DNA of 64,000 bases from Pedobacter sp. Leaf41 (GTDB taxonomy: Bacteria > Bacteroidota > Bacteroidia > Sphingobacteriales > Sphingobacteriaceae), in contig NZ_LMLE01000007.1 in assembly GCF_001422545.1 (NCBI RefSeq), positions 248,001 to 312,000 on the forward strand, in the 5' to 3' direction. The notes beneath the pieces are model-generated. The model did not search any database. It saw nothing but the letters and a program-made list of their open reading frames with translations, and had not been told where the DNA came from. Every line of letters begins with the position of its first letter. The first letter of the stretch is position 1. Positions 35,375-43,945 of the stretch are shown here, in pieces. Both the position numbers and the translations under genes were made by a program.

Positions 35375-36751
35375 TTACGAATCTTTCAACTCCCCTTCCC
35401 ATTTACTTACTACTGCAGTTGCGATACTGTTACCAACAACATTAGTTGCAGAGCGGCCCATATCCAATAGCGGATCGATACCAATCAGTAGGGCTAAACC
35501 TGCCTCGGGAATATTGAAACTGGCAATGGTTCCTGCAATTACTACCAATGAAGCTCTCGGTACACCCGCAATACCTTTACTGGTTAACATTAAAATCAAT
35601 AACATTGAAATTTGCTGTTCGAAACCTAAATGAATGCCATAAGCTTGCGCTATAAAAAGCGATGCAAAAGTCATGTACATCATGGAGCCATCCAAATTGA
35701 ACGAATAGCCCAACGGCAATACGAAACTCACAATTTTATCTTTGCAGCCAAAACGTTCTAGCAACATCATGGTTTTGGGGTAAGCAGCCTCGCTGCTGGC
35801 TGTACTGAAAGCCAAAATTGCCGGCTCTTTCATATCGCTTACTAGCTTGAAAACTCGTTTTTTAAGGATTAAAAAGCCGATAAAAATCAGCATTGCCCAT
35901 AAAATACCTAAACCCAGGTAAAACTCTCCAATAAAAATAGCATAGGTATTAAGCACATTTAGTCCTTGCTTGGCTACTATGGCTGTCATCGCACCAAAAA
36001 CTGCTAATGGAGCAAAGTTCATCACATAACCCGTCATTTTCAAAATCACATGCGCAATGGCGTCGAACGCTTTAATTACTACCTGGCCTAAGTCGCCAAT
36101 GGCAGCTGTGGCTACACCAAAAAACAAAGAAAATACAACGATTTGAAGAATTTCATTGGTGGCCATAGATTCGGCAATACTTTTAGGAAAAACGTGGGCG
36201 ATAAAATCTTTTACGCTCATAGCAGCCTTTTGGATGCCGGTATTTACCATTTGATCTGGCAAGGTTAACTGCATGTGTTTTCCAGGCTCGAACAGGTTAA
36301 CTAAAATTAATCCAAGTACTAAAGACATTAGCGACATCGCCATGAACCATCCTAAAGTTTTACCGCCAATGCGGCCTACAGCTTTAATATCGCCAACTTT
36401 AGCCACACCTACCACCAAAGTTGTAAAAACCAAGGGCGCCACAATCATTTTTATCAAGCGAAGAAAAATATCACTCAAAAGCGTGAAATATTCAAGCTTC
36501 TTTTCCCGGATATCTTCATTCTCCTTTTTAATTTGAGCATTCGCTTTTCTTTCGGCTTTAAGCTGGGTAAAAGTTGCAGATGTTGTATCGGTAGTTTTTT
36601 TAATGGCTACCTCTATGCTTTTTACCTGCGCATCAGCGTTTAGGATTTTCTGATTGTAAACATCAATCGAATTAACGTTCAGAATATAGCCTAATGCAAC
36701 TCCGGCAATCAGCGCTATAAAAATGAACAGCGTGAGTTTGTTTTTCTTCAT
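35375..36751 (-). CDS. Dicarboxylate/amino acid:cation symporter (DAACS family)
   Basis: A 458-residue glutamate/aspartate- or C4-dicarboxylate-type sodium or proton symporter. HP1 serine-rich region AFSTASSEAAYPKT, TM7 FNLDGSMMYMTFASLFIA and HP2 TSKGIAGVPRASLVVI are recognisable; the serine motif is SSEAAYP instead of SSSATLP. Between TM1 (LFIFIALIAGVALGYIL) and TM2 there is a charged, coiled-coil-like segment (residues about 28-85, NADAQVKSIEVAIKK and LKAERKANAQIKKENED) that is longer than usual. Substrate not decidable from sequence. Confidence 0.9.
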   Translation of the reverse strand: MKKNKLTLFIFIALIAGVALGYILNVNSIDVYNQKILNADAQVKSIEVAIKKTTDTTSATFTQLKAERKANAQIKKENEDIREKKLEYFTLLSDIFLRLIKMIVAPLVFTTLVVGVAKVGDIKAVGRIGGKTLGWFMAMSLMSLVLGLILVNLFEPGKHMQLTLPDQMVNTGIQKAAMSVKDFIAHVFPKSIAESMATNEILQIVVFSLFFGVATAAIGDLGQVVIKAFDAIAHVILKMTGYVMNFAPLAVFGAMTAIVAKQGLNVLNTYAIFIGEFYLGLGILWAMLIFIGFLILKKRVFKLVSDMKEPAILAFSTASSEAAYPKTMMLLERFGCKDKIVSFVLPLGYSFNLDGSMMYMTFASLFIAQAYGIHLGFEQQISMLLILMLTSKGIAGVPRASLVVIAGTIASFNIPEAGLALLIGIDPLLDMGRSATNVVGNSIATAVVSKWEGELKDS

Positions 36752-36784
36752 GAATATAAAAAGTTTGTGGCTCTGTTAATTTGG

Positions 36785-36815
36785 TAAAACTACGATATTT
36801 ACCGTGGCTAACAAA
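36785..36815 (-). promoter_or_regulatory. Candidate promoter of the symporter gene
   Basis: Minus strand TTTG (36812-36815), 19-base spacer, TAGTTTTA (36785-36792), one mismatch to TAnnTTTG. Confidence 0.45.
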
Positions 36816-36862
36816 TTTTGATCGCCAGGGTGTTTAAAAATTATTTAATTTTCTAATTTCGC

Positions 36863-36890
36863 TGTAACAAAAAACGATAACCTCCATCTA
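36863..36890 (+). promoter_or_regulatory. Candidate ECF-type promoter of the sigma factor gene
   Basis: TGTAAC (36863-36868), a 16-base spacer and CATCTA (36885-36890), 22 bases before the ATG. The -35 resembles the AAC-containing elements of many autoregulated ECF sigma factors. No TAnnTTTG box is nearby. Confidence 0.4.
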
Positions 36891-36912
36891 AAAAACATCT
36901 ACAAACCCATAA

Positions 36913-37410
36913 ATGGAACAAAAAGACAAGCTATTTAAAGAAATCTTCGACTCGAATTCCAAAAAGATCTTCCATTTATGTTATGGTTACACGGGCGATA
37001 CCGATGCTGCTAATGATCTTCTACAGGAAACCTTTTTAAAGGTTTGGCAGAATCTGGACAAGTTTAGAAACAAATCATTAATATCAACCTGGATTTATAG
37101 AATTGCCGTCAACACTTGCCTTACCTATCTCAGATCGGAAAAAAGACAAGCAAAAGACGAGTTGACAGAGAACATTATTGAAAACAAAATTGAAGAGTTT
37201 TCAGAAAAGAATGAACAGGTAGCCCTGCTTTATAAATGCATATCGAAACTTGAAGAAAACGACCGTTTAATTATTACCATGGTGCTTGATGAGCTTCCAT
37301 ACCACGAAATTGCCGACATCTCTGGAATAAGTGAAGGCAATTTGAGGGTTAAAATTCATCGTATTAAACAAAAATTAACAGAACTATATAACCAGTATGC
37401 AAGCGTTTGA
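36913..37410 (+). CDS. ECF RNA polymerase sigma factor
   Basis: 165 residues. Region 2 is LFKEIFDSNSKKIFHLCYGYTGD and LLQETFLKVWQNLDKFRNKSLISTWIYRIAVNTCLTYLR; region 4 is LEENDRLIITMVLDELPYHEIADISGISEGNLRVKIHRIKQKL. Both regions are complete and no extra domain is present. Its end overlaps the next gene by 14 bases, which suggests that the membrane protein encoded there is its cognate regulator. Confidence 0.93.
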   Translation: MEQKDKLFKEIFDSNSKKIFHLCYGYTGDTDAANDLLQETFLKVWQNLDKFRNKSLISTWIYRIAVNTCLTYLRSEKRQAKDELTENIIENKIEEFSEKNEQVALLYKCISKLEENDRLIITMVLDELPYHEIADISGISEGNLRVKIHRIKQKLTELYNQYASV

Positions 37411-37993
37411 TCAAATACAAGAGTTGTGGCAAAAACACGATGTAGAAGTTAAGGTTTCTGCTGATGAAATGCTACAGCAAGTAAAGAAAGAAGTGAATGG
37501 TTTGAAGTTAAAATCTGCTTTAAATATCCTTGGCATGCTTGCATCGTTTATTGCAATCGCCGTTTTATGGGTGTTCTTTCATTTCGAATCGTGGACCACA
37601 CATATAGGAATTAGCATTACTTTGCTAGCGATAGGCGTATATATTTTAATTTTATACCGGGATCATCGGTTAATTTCAAAAAGCGATTATACCCTTCACC
37701 CCAATGAATATCTCAGTGATTTAAGAGTATATCAGTTGAATAGATATAAACTATACAATTCCCTTTATTGGTTTTATACTGTCGCACTCTCACTTGGACT
37801 GATTTTCTATTTCATCGAAATACTTGCACACTTAAGTATTACCATGACGATTGTAGCGGTTAGTTTCACATTTCTTTGGATTCTGTTCTGCTCTACAATT
37901 CTTAGAAATGCGGTTATAAAACGCGAAAAGGAGCGTATCTCTCTACTAATTGAAAAATTTGAAAGAATAAGTGCACAAATTTCAATGCAATAA
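37397..37993 (+). CDS. Four-helix membrane protein coupled to the ECF sigma gene
   Basis: 198 residues. A soluble N-terminus of about 45 residues (ELWQKHDVEVKVSADEMLQQVKKEV) is followed by four predicted membrane helices (ILGMLASFIAIAVLWVFF; IGISITLLAIGVYILIL; YWFYTVALSLGLIFYFIEIL; TMTIVAVSFTFLWILF) and a basic C-terminus. No zinc-binding anti-sigma motif was seen. Overlap with the sigma gene and membrane location make an anti-sigma role plausible, but this is inference from position. Confidence 0.7.
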   Translation: MQAFDQIQELWQKHDVEVKVSADEMLQQVKKEVNGLKLKSALNILGMLASFIAIAVLWVFFHFESWTTHIGISITLLAIGVYILILYRDHRLISKSDYTLHPNEYLSDLRVYQLNRYKLYNSLYWFYTVALSLGLIFYFIEILAHLSITMTIVAVSFTFLWILFCSTILRNAVIKREKERISLLIEKFERISAQISMQ

Positions 37994-38028
37994 CATTTTA
38001 GGCACGGTTTTTTCAATTCAATTTTGTG

Positions 38029-38598
38029 ATGAAAACACGTCTTGCAATTTTACTGCTTATACTCATACTACCGTTTACTTTCGGTTTTAAGCAAGATTTT
38101 ACCCAGCCCGTTCAGCTGGATTGGGAAACTTATTTTAAAGGAAAGCCTGATACGCGTTCCCCATTTTTTGCATTAACGGCAATGACGTGGAAATACAGTT
38201 ACGAATCTACCATCTATAGAAATCGAGTAGCTATCAATCTTAAAAATGAAATAAGCATTGATAAAGACCGCTCATGGGTAAAGTGGGATAAAATTAATGA
38301 TCCGAATGTGAGTGCCAGCTTGCTTCACCACGAACAAGGACATGTTAATATTCAATATATTTTACTTTCAGAGGCGGAGCGTGTTCTAAAAAACAGAAAC
38401 TATTCAATAAAAAATTATAAGGCTCAAATTTCTCAGTTAGCGAACGAACTAAGCAATTATTTCGACACTATGCAACGCAATTATGATGAGGAAACCGAAC
38501 ACGGTAGCAATCATAAAATGCAGGCACGTTGGGATAAAATTATTGAAGATAAAATGGCCGAATCTCGAGCTGCTACCCTAGCCAATGATTCGCGATAA
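38029..38598 (+). CDS. DUF922-family putative zinc protease, secreted
   Basis: 189 residues from ATG 38029 (a GTG one codon earlier is in frame). Signal peptide MKTRLAILLLILILPFTFGF. The motif LLHHEQGHVNI is an HExxH zinc-binding site as in DUF922 proteins, followed by helices with a second acidic stretch (MQRNYDEETEHGSNHKMQARWD) typical of the family. Likely periplasmic or exported. The 3' end overlaps the convergent diacylglycerol-kinase gene by 21 bases. Confidence 0.8.
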   Translation: MKTRLAILLLILILPFTFGFKQDFTQPVQLDWETYFKGKPDTRSPFFALTAMTWKYSYESTIYRNRVAINLKNEISIDKDRSWVKWDKINDPNVSASLLHHEQGHVNIQYILLSEAERVLKNRNYSIKNYKAQISQLANELSNYFDTMQRNYDEETEHGSNHKMQARWDKIIEDKMAESRAATLANDSR

Positions 38599-38961
38599 TT
38601 TCGGTAGGAAGATGATTAATCCAACAACCACTGCCAACAAAGCAGCCATTAACACCGCAGCAGCGGCTAAATCTTTAACAACTTTAATTTTAGGATGATA
38701 TTCTGGAGAAACAACATCGGCTAATTTCTCTATCGACGCATTGATTATTTCAGCTACAATTACCGAAGTAATGACAGCCGAAATTGCAATCCACTCCGAT
38801 GCAGAAAGCTGTAGGTAGAACGATAAGCCAATGGTGATTAGCGCTGCAAATAGATGAATTCTGCCATTATGATCATTAATAAAAAATAACCGCAATCCAT
38901 TAAAAGCATATTTAAAGCTTTTAATTCTGTCTATTACTGAGAATTTGCGATTTTCTTGCAT
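38578..38961 (-). CDS. dgkA: Diacylglycerol/undecaprenol kinase family protein
   Basis: 127 residues from ATG 38959-38961 (MQENRKFSV); a longer frame from a TTG adds 16 unlikely residues. DgkA-type integral membrane kinase with three helices. The catalytic motif is IVAEIINASIEKLADVV, and the second conserved block is HPKIKVVKDLAAAAVL. In Gram-negative bacteria it recycles diacylglycerol; the Gram-positive relatives phosphorylate undecaprenol, and the substrate here is undetermined. Confidence 0.88.
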   Translation of the reverse strand: MQENRKFSVIDRIKSFKYAFNGLRLFFINDHNGRIHLFAALITIGLSFYLQLSASEWIAISAVITSVIVAEIINASIEKLADVVSPEYHPKIKVVKDLAAAAVLMAALLAVVVGLIIFLPKLSRIIG

Positions 38962-38987
38962 TTCGCAATTTACTAAATAGCATATTA

Positions 38988-39029
38988 AAACAAAGCAGCA
39001 TCTCTGCAAATAGCTAGAGATGCTGCTTT
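38988..39029 (-). terminator. GH20 gene terminator
   Basis: A perfect 14-bp stem AAAGCAGCATCTCT (38992-39005) / AGAGATGCTGCTTT (39016-39029) with a 10-base loop; the minus strand continues with TTGTTTTAATA. Located 58 bases after the hexosaminidase stop. Confidence 0.8.
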
Positions 39030-39086
39030 AAAAGCTTCTACAATGATGTGTTTTAAAATCCTGACTCTTTATTAATTCGCAGATCC

Positions 39087-40997
39087 CTATTTCTTCGCTT
39101 CAGCTTTTTCAGCTGGAGCTCCATTGTCTAAAATTGTTTTTGTAGTAACACTTCTTTTTCCGCTTGGCGCAACAACGATTGTAGTTAACACCCGTTTTTC
39201 GCCTTGTGGAACAGTTACTTTAATTGGCGAAGTATACAAAAATGCATTTTCCGACGGTCTTGAACCGTCTAGTGAATAGTAAATTTTTCCGCCAGTAATC
39301 GGAACTTTTAGATCAATTGTAAAATCGCCACCAGTTAGAGGTTTATCACTTTGACCAATAGGTGTTGGCACCCAAAGGTTAATATTCATTTTATCTAAAC
39401 GAGCTAAATGTTTCGGTAAACGCTCCTCCGAGAAATTCTTTAAGTCTTTGCGTTCAACCGGACTCCAGGCAATTTCTGATAGCGCCAATAAGCGTGGAAA
39501 GGCATGATTTTCTGCTTTTTCGGGTGTTTTAATGTATTCAGTCCACATGTTAGCCTGCACTCCTTTAATGTATTTTCGCTGATCGGCTGTTAAAACTTTC
39601 GGAATCGGATCGTAAGCATAAATTTTTTGGTAAGGTGCAAAACCACCGATGGTAACAGGTTCATCAGGAGAATTCGATTGTTTATGGTCGATGTATAGCC
39701 CCATCGAACCTGGAGTCATAATTACATCGTGATTTTGCTGAGCCGCCGCAATTCCCCCCGCTTCACCTCTCCAACTCATAACCGTTGCATTTGGCGCTAA
39801 ACCACCTTCTAAAATTTCATCCCAGCCAATAATCGAACGTCCTTTGCCATTTACATATTTTTCAATTCGTTGTATAAAATAGCTTTGTAGTTCATGTTCA
39901 TCCTTCAAGCCCTTTTCTTTCATCAAAGCCTGGCAAAACGGCGATTCTTTCCAATACGTTTTTGGTGCTTCATCTCCTCCAATATGGATATATTTGGAAG
40001 GGAAAATTGCAATTACCTCATCCAGCACATTTTCTAAAAAGGTAAACGTATTATCTGTTGGGGTGAAAATATCATCAAAAACTCCCCAGGTTTGCTGAAC
40101 TAATTTTCCTTTTCTTGCTCCTGCCCAAGGTGTTTTATCACTTATAAATGTATCACGGTTTGGGAATGTGCTTAATTCTGGATAAGCCGCAATTGCTGCT
40201 GATGCATGGCCAGGCAATTCAATTTCGGGTATCACGGTGATGTATCGCTCTGCGGCATATTTTACAATATCTTTAGCTTCATCTTGTGTGTAAAAACCCT
40301 TTACTTCGGTTAAATAATTGCCATTGCCAGGATAATTGCCAATGATTGTACCAGGTCTGGTAGAACCGATCTGAGTAAGCTTTGGATATTTTTTAATTTC
40401 CAACCGCCATCCCTGATCATCAGTTAAATGCCAGTGAAAAGTGTTTATTTTATAGTAAGCCAACTGATCGATATATTTTTTGATAAATGAAACTGGAAAA
40501 TAGTGGCGGCAAACATCCAACATTGCGCCACGATAACCGAAACGAGGATAATCATTGATCATCACCGCCGGAATAGTTATTTTCTCTCCGATTTTTTCTG
40601 GTATCATTTGCATGGCAGACTCTACCCCGTAAAATAAACCCGCACCTTTTCCAGTAATTACAATCTGAGTTGGACTAACCTTAATTGTATATCCTTCTGC
40701 TGGTAATTTATCTGCTCCAGCTGATGTTAGTAAAATACTCTTTTGGTTTGGTTGAGGTAATTTACTTTCTCGCAATGCGAAACCAGCTTTGTTTACAATG
40801 AAGGCATTTAATAAATCGGCCGATTTTGCGCCATCGACACTTTGATTAATTAATAAAGTTGTTTTGTCGAGAATGAAGTTACCACTCGCTCGGGTAATGG
40901 ATACTGGTGCAGGAATTATCCCGAGGTTTGGATCGCCCTGCGCAAATGCACTTGTACTGATTAATACTCCAATAAAAATCGATAATGCTTTGTTCAT
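39087..40997 (-). CDS. Beta-N-acetylhexosaminidase, GH20
   Basis: 636-residue secreted glycosidase, signal peptide MNKALSIFIGVLISTSAFAQ. An N-terminal GH20b domain (about 25-145) precedes the GH20 barrel, recognised by HWHLTDDQGWRLEIKKYP, IPEIELPGHASAAI and the catalytic pair in YIHIGGDEAPK. A C-terminal chitobiase-type domain follows (GGKIYYSLDGSRP). It removes terminal N-acetylglucosamine or galactosamine from chitin, peptidoglycan or glycan fragments. No other glycan-use genes are adjacent. Confidence 0.94.
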   Translation of the reverse strand: MNKALSIFIGVLISTSAFAQGDPNLGIIPAPVSITRASGNFILDKTTLLINQSVDGAKSADLLNAFIVNKAGFALRESKLPQPNQKSILLTSAGADKLPAEGYTIKVSPTQIVITGKGAGLFYGVESAMQMIPEKIGEKITIPAVMINDYPRFGYRGAMLDVCRHYFPVSFIKKYIDQLAYYKINTFHWHLTDDQGWRLEIKKYPKLTQIGSTRPGTIIGNYPGNGNYLTEVKGFYTQDEAKDIVKYAAERYITVIPEIELPGHASAAIAAYPELSTFPNRDTFISDKTPWAGARKGKLVQQTWGVFDDIFTPTDNTFTFLENVLDEVIAIFPSKYIHIGGDEAPKTYWKESPFCQALMKEKGLKDEHELQSYFIQRIEKYVNGKGRSIIGWDEILEGGLAPNATVMSWRGEAGGIAAAQQNHDVIMTPGSMGLYIDHKQSNSPDEPVTIGGFAPYQKIYAYDPIPKVLTADQRKYIKGVQANMWTEYIKTPEKAENHAFPRLLALSEIAWSPVERKDLKNFSEERLPKHLARLDKMNINLWVPTPIGQSDKPLTGGDFTIDLKVPITGGKIYYSLDGSRPSENAFLYTSPIKVTVPQGEKRVLTTIVVAPSGKRSVTTKTILDNGAPAEKAEAKK

Positions 40998-41120
40998 GAT
41001 TGGTTTTGGTTTAGAAAAATAGTTTTTAAATCTTACCTAAGATATAGATTACGAAAACAATGTATAGCTCACTTTTTTGTTACAATCTTAATCAAACGTT
41101 TGTTTTGCGAAATTTAAGAC

Positions 41121-41153
41121 AAAAAAAATCTCCTCAAAATGTTAAGGAGATTT
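41121..41153 (-). terminator. trxB terminator
   Basis: AAATCTCCT (41145-41153 on the minus strand) pairs with AGGAGATTT (41126-41134), then eight Ts on the minus strand; 21 bases after the trxB stop. Confidence 0.85.
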
Positions 41154-41174
41154 AAAATATTGTCAAATGAGTTT

Positions 41175-42131
41175 TTATGCCTCAACCGGATGTTCTTTAG
41201 AAGCAAGATAGCGCTCGGCATCCAGGGCAGCCATACAGCCCGAACCCGCAGCGGTTACTGCCTGGCGATAATACATATCCTGAACATCACCACAAGCGAA
41301 AACACCTTCAATATTAGTTAATGTAGAACCTGGTTTAGTTAATAAGTAACCCGTTTCGTCCATTTCCAACTGACCTTTAAAAATATCGGTATTTGGTTTG
41401 TGCCCAATGGCCACGAAGAAACCTTCAACAGGAATTTCTGTAGTTACGCTGGTTTGATTATTAAGCACTTTTACAGCGGTTACATTTTTACCATTGCCCA
41501 AAATTTCTTGAGTTTCGGCATTATAATGTACTACGATATTTGGAGTTGCCAACACGCGGCTCACCATTGTTTTTGAAGCTCTGAACTCATCGCGACGCAC
41601 CAATAGATGGACGGTTTTACAAAGTTTAGCTAAGTATGTAGCTTCTTCAGCAGCCGTATCTCCGGCGCCTACAATTGCAACATCCTGGCCTTTGAAAAAG
41701 AAACCATCGCAAACGGCACAAGCTGAAACCCCAAATCCATTATATTGTTGCTCACTAGGTAAACCCAGCCATTTTGCAGTTGCCCCTGTAGCAATAATTA
41801 CGGTATCGGCAGTGATGGTTTTAATTTCATCAATTACGACCTTGTGTGGAGCAGAAGAAAAATCAACAGAACTTACATAACCGAAACGGATATCAGTACC
41901 AAACCGCTCCGCCTGCTTGCGAAAATCTTCCATCATTTCCGGACCCATAATTCCTTGCGGATAGCCAGGGAAATTTTCTACATCAGTGGTTTGCGTTAAC
42001 TGACCGCCGGCTTGCATACCGGTATACATAATTGGTTTTAAATCTGCTCTAGCTGCGTAAATCGCTGCTGTATATCCTGCCGGACCAGAACCTATAATTA
42101 AACACTGAACGTGTTCGTTTTCTTGTGACAT
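41175..42131 (-). CDS. trxB: Thioredoxin-disulfide reductase
   Basis: 318-residue flavoenzyme reducing thioredoxin with NADPH. FAD site IIGSGPAGYTAAIYAARADL, NADPH site VGAGDTAAEEATYLA, redox-active CAVCDG and the second FAD motif GVFACGDVQD are all present. Length is typical. Monocistronic with a well-formed promoter and terminator. Confidence 0.96.
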   Translation of the reverse strand: MSQENEHVQCLIIGSGPAGYTAAIYAARADLKPIMYTGMQAGGQLTQTTDVENFPGYPQGIMGPEMMEDFRKQAERFGTDIRFGYVSSVDFSSAPHKVVIDEIKTITADTVIIATGATAKWLGLPSEQQYNGFGVSACAVCDGFFFKGQDVAIVGAGDTAAEEATYLAKLCKTVHLLVRRDEFRASKTMVSRVLATPNIVVHYNAETQEILGNGKNVTAVKVLNNQTSVTTEIPVEGFFVAIGHKPNTDIFKGQLEMDETGYLLTKPGSTLTNIEGVFACGDVQDMYYRQAVTAAGSGCMAALDAERYLASKEHPVEA

Positions 42132-42165
42132 TATATGGTGTGTTTGAAATTCATTAATTGTATTG

Positions 42166-42197
42166 CAAATTTAACGCATTAAATAATCGTTAGCAAA
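42166..42197 (-). promoter_or_regulatory. trxB promoter, Bacteroidota type
   Basis: Minus strand TTTG (42194-42197), 20-base spacer, TAAATTTG (42166-42173), a full TAnnTTTG match 34 bases before the ATG. Confidence 0.65.
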
Positions 42198-42291
42198 TGC
42201 GCATTGTCAACATAGTTTACTTATTAACATAAGATCTGTCCTTGTTGCGAGGCAAGAAGCAATATTAGTGCTCTTATGAGTAAATCGCTCC

Positions 42292-43455
42292 CTAACTTCC
42301 CTTGTTCTCCCTAATTAATCGAATCACATTTCCACCAAGGATTTTCTTAATTTCACTTTCCGAATAACCATTTTTAATGAGCTCTGAAGTAATTTTAGGA
42401 TAGTCGGCAACACTATTCATCCCTAACGGAAAAGATTCTGCCCCATCAAAATCAGCACCTAAACCTACATGATCTACTCCTATTAATTTCACAATATGGT
42501 TGATGTGTTTCACCACTAAAGCAATCGGCGGCCGGATAGCTTCGGCATCAGCCCGATGGTTTGAAATTAGTGTATCGATAGCACTGCTCCTTCCATATTT
42601 ATCGGAAAGGATTCTTAATTCCTGATCGTATTTTGCTAAAAATAGCTTTTGTTTTTTACTAAATGTAGAGTCTAAAAATCCGCTGTAGAAATTAATGCAG
42701 ATCACGCCTCCGTTTTTTCCAACAGCCTTAATTTGTGCATCTTTCAAATTTCGTGGAACGGGATTTAAACTATAGGCACAACTATGTGAAACAATTACGG
42801 GCTTTGAACTGGCGGCGATGGCATCATAGAAAGTTCTCTCGCCTACATGTGATAAGTCAACCATTACACCAAGTTTGTTTAACCTTTTCACTACCTGCTT
42901 ACCAAAAGCATTCAATCTAGCATTTTTTTGTTTCACTTTTCCAGATGTTTCTTCTGCTGCTGAGCTTGCCCATGGTGTACTATTGTTCCATGTTAGGGTT
43001 AAATAAGTCATTCCACGTTTGGCCAAGTTATCGATATAATCTAAATTGTTTTCAATCATGTGTCCGCCTTCCACGCCGATCATTGCAGCCATTTTTTGTT
43101 GCTTCACCGATGCTTCCAAATCTGTGGCAGTGTTAACCAATTGAATTTTCTCCGGATATCTTTTAATTAAACTGTAAAGCGAATCTATTTCCTGATTAGC
43201 GAGTGCATAACCCCCGGTTTCATCACACCAAATAGAAAAAAACTGAACATCCAAACCTCCGTCTTTTGCACGGATAAGATCAAAATTCCCTTTCGACTGG
43301 AGTTTACCAATATCAATTCCTGATTTAATTTGATTGAAAAGAATATCACCATGGGTATCAATTACGATGGCTTCCTGGTGGATTTGATTTGAAACTTGTG
43401 CTAGGATTTTGCTTTGAAGCAACACAAAAAAGAGAATGAAATAAACGGTTTTCAT
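42292..43455 (-). CDS. Membrane dipeptidase family protein (M19, renal dipeptidase type)
   Basis: 387 residues with a signal peptide ending LLQSKILAQ. Metal ligands are visible in VIDTHGDILF (H-x-D), IGVEGGHMIE, VDLSHVG, PVIVSHSCAYSL and DHVGLGADFDG. The binuclear zinc site therefore looks complete. Exported dipeptidases of this family cleave dipeptides, including some with D-amino acids. Convergent neighbours are absent; it is followed downstream by trxB in the same direction. Confidence 0.92.
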   Translation of the reverse strand: MKTVYFILFFVLLQSKILAQVSNQIHQEAIVIDTHGDILFNQIKSGIDIGKLQSKGNFDLIRAKDGGLDVQFFSIWCDETGGYALANQEIDSLYSLIKRYPEKIQLVNTATDLEASVKQQKMAAMIGVEGGHMIENNLDYIDNLAKRGMTYLTLTWNNSTPWASSAAEETSGKVKQKNARLNAFGKQVVKRLNKLGVMVDLSHVGERTFYDAIAASSKPVIVSHSCAYSLNPVPRNLKDAQIKAVGKNGGVICINFYSGFLDSTFSKKQKLFLAKYDQELRILSDKYGRSSAIDTLISNHRADAEAIRPPIALVVKHINHIVKLIGVDHVGLGADFDGAESFPLGMNSVADYPKITSELIKNGYSESEIKKILGGNVIRLIRENKGS

Positions 43456-43460
43456 AAATT

Positions 43461-43509
43461 AAAATTAAGCATTTGAACTTTTAATCATTCAAATGCCTAA
43501 TCTTAATTT
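43461..43509 (-). terminator. DUF3060 gene terminator
   Basis: GCATTTGAA (43469-43477) pairs with TTCAAATGC (43488-43496), with outer AT-rich pairing; the minus strand continues TTAATTTTAATTT. Confidence 0.65.
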
Positions 43510-43511
43510 TG

Positions 43512-43892
43512 CTATTTAATTTTAGTGACGTAAGCATCAGCCCCGGTTACACTTGAAATTGCCTTTCCATTTTTATTTGGACTTGATTTATACGCCACTC
43601 CCGAATCTGCACCTTGAACCCTAATGGTTCTTACACTTTGCGCCCTTACTTTGATGGCTGCACCAGTAACCGTAATGGTATTACATGCCCCAATGATGGT
43701 TACATTGATGTCACTACCAGAAATATTGATATTTTCATTTCCTGTAGCTTCAACTGTTTTGGTGATACCGCTACCGACAACATTTATCGTTTCCGATGTT
43801 TCCTTATTGGTCGTCTGTGCTTGCGAAATTAGAGGTATTGTACATAAAAACGTAAGCACAAATAGCCAGGCAATCTTCCTTAGATTTTTCAT
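43512..43892 (-). CDS. DUF3060 domain secreted protein
   Basis: 126 residues. Signal peptide MKNLRKIAWLFVLTFLCTIPLISQAQ, then repeated short strands (VVGSGITKTVEATGNENINISGSDINVTIIG) that look like a small right-handed beta-helix of the DUF3060 type. Repeating N-I-x-G/T pattern, acidic-poor, no catalytic residues evident. Function unknown; likely periplasmic or surface. Confidence 0.75.
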   Translation of the reverse strand: MKNLRKIAWLFVLTFLCTIPLISQAQTTNKETSETINVVGSGITKTVEATGNENINISGSDINVTIIGACNTITVTGAAIKVRAQSVRTIRVQGADSGVAYKSSPNKNGKAISSVTGADAYVTKIK

Positions 43893-43945
43893 ATTTGGTT
43901 GGATTAATTTCCTTTATCCTCACCAAATATCATACCATACGAATA

